The notes below the pieces were generated by a model. The model was not told the origin of the DNA. It saw nothing but the letters and a program-made list of their open reading frames with translations, and did no database searches. A stretch of 64,000 nucleotides of DNA from Bacteroidota bacterium (GTDB lineage Bacteria; Bacteroidota; Rhodothermia; Balneolales; Balneolaceae). Position numbers and translations under genes: made by a program. Of this stretch, positions 60,575 through 64,000 are shown piece by piece; position 1 is the stretch's first letter, and every line of letters begins with the position of its first letter. Where the stretch lies: the NCBI GenBank assembly GCA_027621355.1, contig JAQCBZ010000005.1, forward strand, positions 1 through 64,000. Direction: 5' to 3'.

Positions 60575-63500
60575 TTACTCAACATGAATTTCTAGTCCAA
60601 GTCCTATCAGCTCGCGCAACAGTACTTTGAACGACTCTGGCACATCACCTTGTGGGAGATTCTCTCCTTTCACAATCGCCTCGTAGATTTTCGCACGACC
60701 TTTGACGTCATCAGATTTCACCGTCAACATCTCTTTAAGGACATTTGAAGCACCATAGGCATACAGTGCCCACACTTCCATCTCTCCAAGACGCTGACCC
60801 CCAAATTGAGCTTTACCGCCCAATGGTTGTTGCGTAATGAGTGAGTATGGACCAATCGAGCGAGCATGCATCTTGTCTTGAACCAAGTGGTTCAGCTTCA
60901 GCATGTAGATCACTCCAACGGTTGTCGGCTGTGCAAATCGCTCTCCAGTACGGCCATCGATCAACGTGACGCGGCCATCTTCTGGAAGGCCTGCTTCTTT
61001 CATTTTATCCTGAACCTGTTCGAATGTAGCACCGTCAAATACAGGAGAAGCAAACTTGACACCAAGCTCTTTTCCTGCCCATCCAAGAATGGTTTCATAA
61101 ATCTGACCAAGGTTCATTCGCGAAGGTACCCCAAGCGGATTGAGCAAGATGTCGACAGGTGTGCCATCTTCGAGGAATGGCATGTCTTCCATCGGAACAA
61201 TTTTAGCCACAACCCCTTTATTTCCGTGACGACCCGCCATCTTATCACCTACCTGAAGCTTACGCTTTTTGGCTACGTAGACTTTCGCTTTTTTGATAAT
61301 ACCCGGTGGCAATTCATCCCCAACAGAAATTTGATACACATGTTTCTTGTGTTGTGAATCTAATCCACGACGCTTATCGCGATAGTTTTTGAACAAGAGC
61401 TGTACATTTTTGACCACTTCCTCATCCGTTGCCCAATCGATATTCTCGTTGATTGTCATTGGATCGAGTTTTTCAAAAGCAGACTTCTTGTACTTCTCCC
61501 CTTTTGCGATGAGTTCCACCAAGGAGTAGTTGAATACACCCGGTGAGGTCTTGTCACGTAGAAGGGTGTAGATTTTGTCAGCCCATTGCTGGTTTAACTC
61601 ACTAACCTCATCCTCATAACGCTTTGACTCATCTTCAAGACGTTTTTTCTCTTCCTTGCGAGACACAAGCTCATCACGCTTACGACTAAACATTTGCGTT
61701 TTGATGACCACCCCTGAAACTCCAGGAGGTGTACGCAAGGATGCATCTTTGACATCGCCAGCTTTGTCACCAAAAATGGCACGGAGTAGCTTTTCTTCTG
61801 GAGTTGGATCAGACTCACCTTTGGGCGTGATCTTACCGACTAAGATATCACCAGAATGTACTGTCGCACCAACACGAATCAACCCTTCTTCGTTGATGTC
61901 GGCCGTCGCCTCCTCACTTACGTTGGGAATCTCACGAGTTAACTCTTCTTCACCACGTTTCGTATCACGAACTTGTTGCTCAAACTCGGCAATGTGAATC
62001 GACGTATAGACATCATCCTGAACAATACGCTCACTTACGATAATGGCATCCTCGAAGTTGTATCCACGCCATGGCATGAACGCAACAAGAAGATTTCGTC
62101 CAAGCGCAAGCTCACCGTTATCCGTAGAGTATCCATCGGCGAGGGTTTGTCCCTCCACAACTTTATCACCTACTTTTACAACAGGTCTTTGATTAACCGT
62201 TGTATCCTGGTTGCTTCGCTCAAACTTCGTAAGAATGTAACTCTTCACACCACCATCGAAGTAGCACACTTCTTCTTGTTTGCCGCGGTTGTACCGTACA
62301 CGAATCTCCGTTCCACTTACATACACAACTTCACCGTTGCCTTCAGAAGTTATAATGGCACGTGAGTCTTTCGCCGCACGACGCTCAAGGCCCGTTCCAA
62401 CAATTGGGGAGTCTGGGCGTAGTAAGGGTACACCTTGACGCTGCATGTTTGAACCCATCAACGCACGGTTGGCATCATCATGCTCGATGAAAGGAATCAA
62501 AGCGGCAGCGAGAGACGTAATCTGGTTGGTTGCTACGTCCATGTACTCAACTTCCTCAGGCTTCGCGAGACCGACGTTGGAGTCGCGAAAACGAGAGAAA
62601 ATTGAGTCATTCTCAAAGGTACCGTCAGTAGTTAGTGGGGCATTGGCCTGTGCAATCACCGTTTCGTCTTCCTGCTCAGCAGCTAGGTAGTCAATCGATT
62701 TGGTGACTTTTCCACCCGTTACCTTGCGGTAAGGAGTTTCGATAAAGCCAAAATCGTTGACCTTTGCATGAATACATAGCGATGAAATCAGTCCAATATT
62801 TGGACCCTCAGGTGTCTCAATGGGGCAAAGTCGCCCATAATGCGTGTAGTGAACGTCACGAACCTCAAATCCAGCGCGCTCTCTGGTTAGACCCCCTGGG
62901 CCGAGAGCAGACATCCGACGCTTGTGAGTAATCTCTGCCAGTGGATTCGTTTGATCCATAAACTGCGAGAGCTGATTGGTACCAAAGAATGTATTAATCA
63001 CACTAGATACCGTACGGGCATTCACAAGATCTTGAGGAGTGAGCTGTTCCGCATCACGAGAGCTCATACGCTCACGAATGGTGCGTGCCATACGCGCTAG
63101 ACCAATCGCAAATTGCTGGCCAAGCTGCTCACCCACGGTTCGGACACGTCGATTACTCAGGTGATCAATGTCATCCACCTGAGACTTCATGTCCTTGAGG
63201 CGAATAAGCTCTTTGATGATCGTGATAATGTCCTCTTTGGTGAGGTATTGAATCTCTTGATCAATATCTAGTTTTAGACGCTTATTGAGTCGATAACGAC
63301 CTACTTCACCGAGGTCATATTTTTTATCGCTAAAGAATAATCTTTCTAGAACTTGACGTGCCGTTTCTTTATCCGGCATTTCACCCGCACGGATTTGCTT
63401 GTAGACCTCTGCAAGTGCTGTTTCTTCATTCCAAGTCGGATCTTTGCGAAGCGTATTGTAAATCACGGAGCGATCAGACTGCTCAGGATTGATGGTTTGC

Positions 63501-64000
63501 ACCAATGCAGATTGAAGGCCGCGCTCTTTGAATAATTCAAAGTCGTCCTCCGTGAGTATATGATCACGGTCGAGGACAACCACTTCTTCGGTAATCGTAG
63601 AAATCTCACCGGTCTCCTCATCGGTCACTTCTTTTTCAACCTGATCCAAAATCTTTGTTGCTAGCTGGCGACCTACAACCCGTTCTGTAAAGAGTTTCTT
63701 ATTCTTAAACTCCACTTTTTCGGAGAGATCAAACATACCTAGAAGCTCTTCGTCTTCAGAAAATCCTAATGCACGTAGTAATGTCGTCGCTGTAATCTTC
63801 TTCTTGCGATCGATGTACGCCCACAGGACATCACGGATATCCGTCGTGAACTCAATCCACGATCCTTTGAATGGAATGACACGTGCAGAATAGAGTTGGG
63901 TGCCGTTCGGGTGGAGACTTTGTCCAAAAAAGACCCCAGGCGAGCGGTGAAGCTGACTCACAATCACACGCTCAGCTCCATTAATGATGAACGTCCCTTG
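60575..64000 (-). CDS. rpoB: DNA-directed RNA polymerase subunit beta, N-terminus outside window
   Basis: The beta subunit, cut by the right edge. The frame is open to base 64000 ([11 protein letters not shown] before [14 protein letters not shown]), so the track's start at 63967 is an internal GTG and roughly the first 130-150 residues are missing. Visible are the rifampicin-pocket region [29 protein letters not shown] with Asp, His and Ser at the usual resistance positions unaltered, [16 protein letters not shown], and [13 protein letters not shown]. It also shows [25 protein letters not shown] near the end. A lineage insertion rich in charged residues appears around [23 protein letters not shown]. 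It precedes rpoC by 34 bases in the usual rpoBC order. Confidence 0.98.
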   Translation of the reverse strand, partial: QGTFIINGAERVIVSQLHRSPGVFFGQSLHPNGTQLYSARVIPFKGSWIEFTTDIRDVLWAYIDRKKKITATTLLRALGFSEDEELLGMFDLSEKVEFKNKKLFTERVVGRQLATKILDQVEKEVTDEETGEISTITEEVVVLDRDHILTEDDFELFKERGLQSALVQTINPEQSDRSVIYNTLRKDPTWNEETALAEVYKQIRAGEMPDKETARQVLERLFFSDKKYDLGEVGRYRLNKRLKLDIDQEIQYLTKEDIITIIKELIRLKDMKSQVDDIDHLSNRRVRTVGEQLGQQFAIGLARMARTIRERMSSRDAEQLTPQDLVNARTVSSVINTFFGTNQLSQFMDQTNPLAEITHKRRMSALGPGGLTRERAGFEVRDVHYTHYGRLCPIETPEGPNIGLISSLCIHAKVNDFGFIETPYRKVTGGKVTKSIDYLAAEQEDETVIAQANAPLTTDGTFENDSIFSRFRDSNVGLAKPEEVEYMDVATNQITSLAAALIPFIEHDDANRALMGSNMQRQGVPLLRPDSPIVGTGLERRAAKDSRAIITSEGNGEVVYVSGTEIRVRYNRGKQEEVCYFDGGVKSYILTKFERSNQDTTVNQRPVVKVGDKVVEGQTLADGYSTDNGELALGRNLLVAFMPWRGYNFEDAIIVSERIVQDDVYTSIHIAEFEQQVRDTKRGEEELTREIPNVSEEATADINEEGLIRVGATVHSGDILVGKITPKGESDPTPEEKLLRAIFGDKAGDVKDASLRTPPGVSGVVIKTQMFSRKRDELVSRKEEKKRLEDESKRYEDEVSELNQQWADKIYTLLRDKTSPGVFNYSLVELIAKGEKYKKSAFEKLDPMTINENIDWATDEEVVKNVQLLFKNYRDKRRGLDSQHKKHVYQISVGDELPPGIIKKAKVYVAKKRKLQVGDKMAGRHGNKGVVAKIVPMEDMPFLEDGTPVDILLNPLGVPSRMNLGQIYETILGWAGKELGVKFASPVFDGATFEQVQDKMKEAGLPEDGRVTLIDGRTGERFAQPTTVGVIYMLKLNHLVQDKMHARSIGPYSLITQQPLGGKAQFGGQRLGEMEVWALYAYGASNVLKEMLTVKSDDVKGRAKIYEAIVKGENLPQGDVPESFKVLLRELIGLGLEIHVE

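Noticed and set aside
1-64000. Defence islands, CRISPR arrays, toxin-antitoxin pairs, transposons or prophage genes
   Set aside because: No repeat-spacer pattern, transposase, integrase, restriction or phage protein was recognised anywhere in the window.

Overview
The window looks like a housekeeping-rich chromosomal segment of a bacterium from the Bacteroidota / Rhodothermota / Balneolota side of the tree. The pointers are a beta-propeller exported protein ending in a type IX-secretion-like sorting domain, a TonB with one N-terminal helix and a proline-rich linker, a ProS of the archaeal/eukaryotic-like type, a YphP/YqiW-type bacilliredoxin, a FucP-family sugar transporter, and many start codons with no Shine-Dalgarno sequence in front. 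The genus is not determinable by reading. The window is almost fully coding: no stretch over 300 bases lacks a gene, and I see no insertion sequence, prophage, integron, CRISPR array, rRNA or origin. Both ends cut genes (purA at the left, rpoB at the right).

Left arm (1-9.4 kb): purA 3' end, tRNA-Gly(GCC), then purF-ysxC-serA reading right. Opposite lie rdgB, a PfkB-type kinase and an M20 amidohydrolase; then an iron-type alcohol dehydrogenase overlapping a stand-alone MnmC-like tRNA methyltransferase (MnmD).

Genome maintenance block (9.4-20.6 kb): a tightly coupled leftward operon mutS - GntR-type regulator - UPF1/Dna2-like SF1 helicase (stop/start codons overlap at both junctions), back to back with a 3-methyladenine DNA glycosylase gene only 21 bp away. 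Then yceI, a DUF6580 membrane protein overlapping an SDR oxidoreductase, the ComM/YifB AAA protein, and thioredoxin reductase.

Energy, envelope and queuosine block (20.6-38 kb): the three-gene proton-translocating transhydrogenase pntAA-pntAB-pntB, an MFS transporter, endonuclease III with an unusual C-terminal cysteine pattern, two glycan-synthesis enzymes, tgt (queuine tRNA-ribosyltransferase lacking two of the usual zinc cysteines), then a leftward string hflK-hflC-yhhQ-propeller protein-glycosyltransferase. YhhQ and Tgt together suggest salvage of queuosine precursors. MscS, a FucP-like sugar porter and a bacilliredoxin follow.

Redox, translation and envelope block (38-56 kb): a lipoprotein with a Gly/Tyr/Arg-rich tail, Mn/Fe superoxide dismutase, SthA-like soluble transhydrogenase, DUF429-aspS-amidohydrolase, tRNA-Met(CAU), proS-vanZ-tonB, nudix-DUF1844, serC, rhomboid protease, RlpA, phytoene desaturase, short transaldolase, YtxH protein and gamma-glutamyltransferase.

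Right end (56-64 kb): rpoC and most of rpoB, reading left.

I did not find a clear new defence or biosynthetic system. The best leads are the mutS-regulator-helicase operon with its unrecognised regulator domain, the altered metal sites in Nth and Tgt, the hflKC-yhhQ-propeller gene string, and an orphan intrinsic terminator in front of the rhomboid gene.
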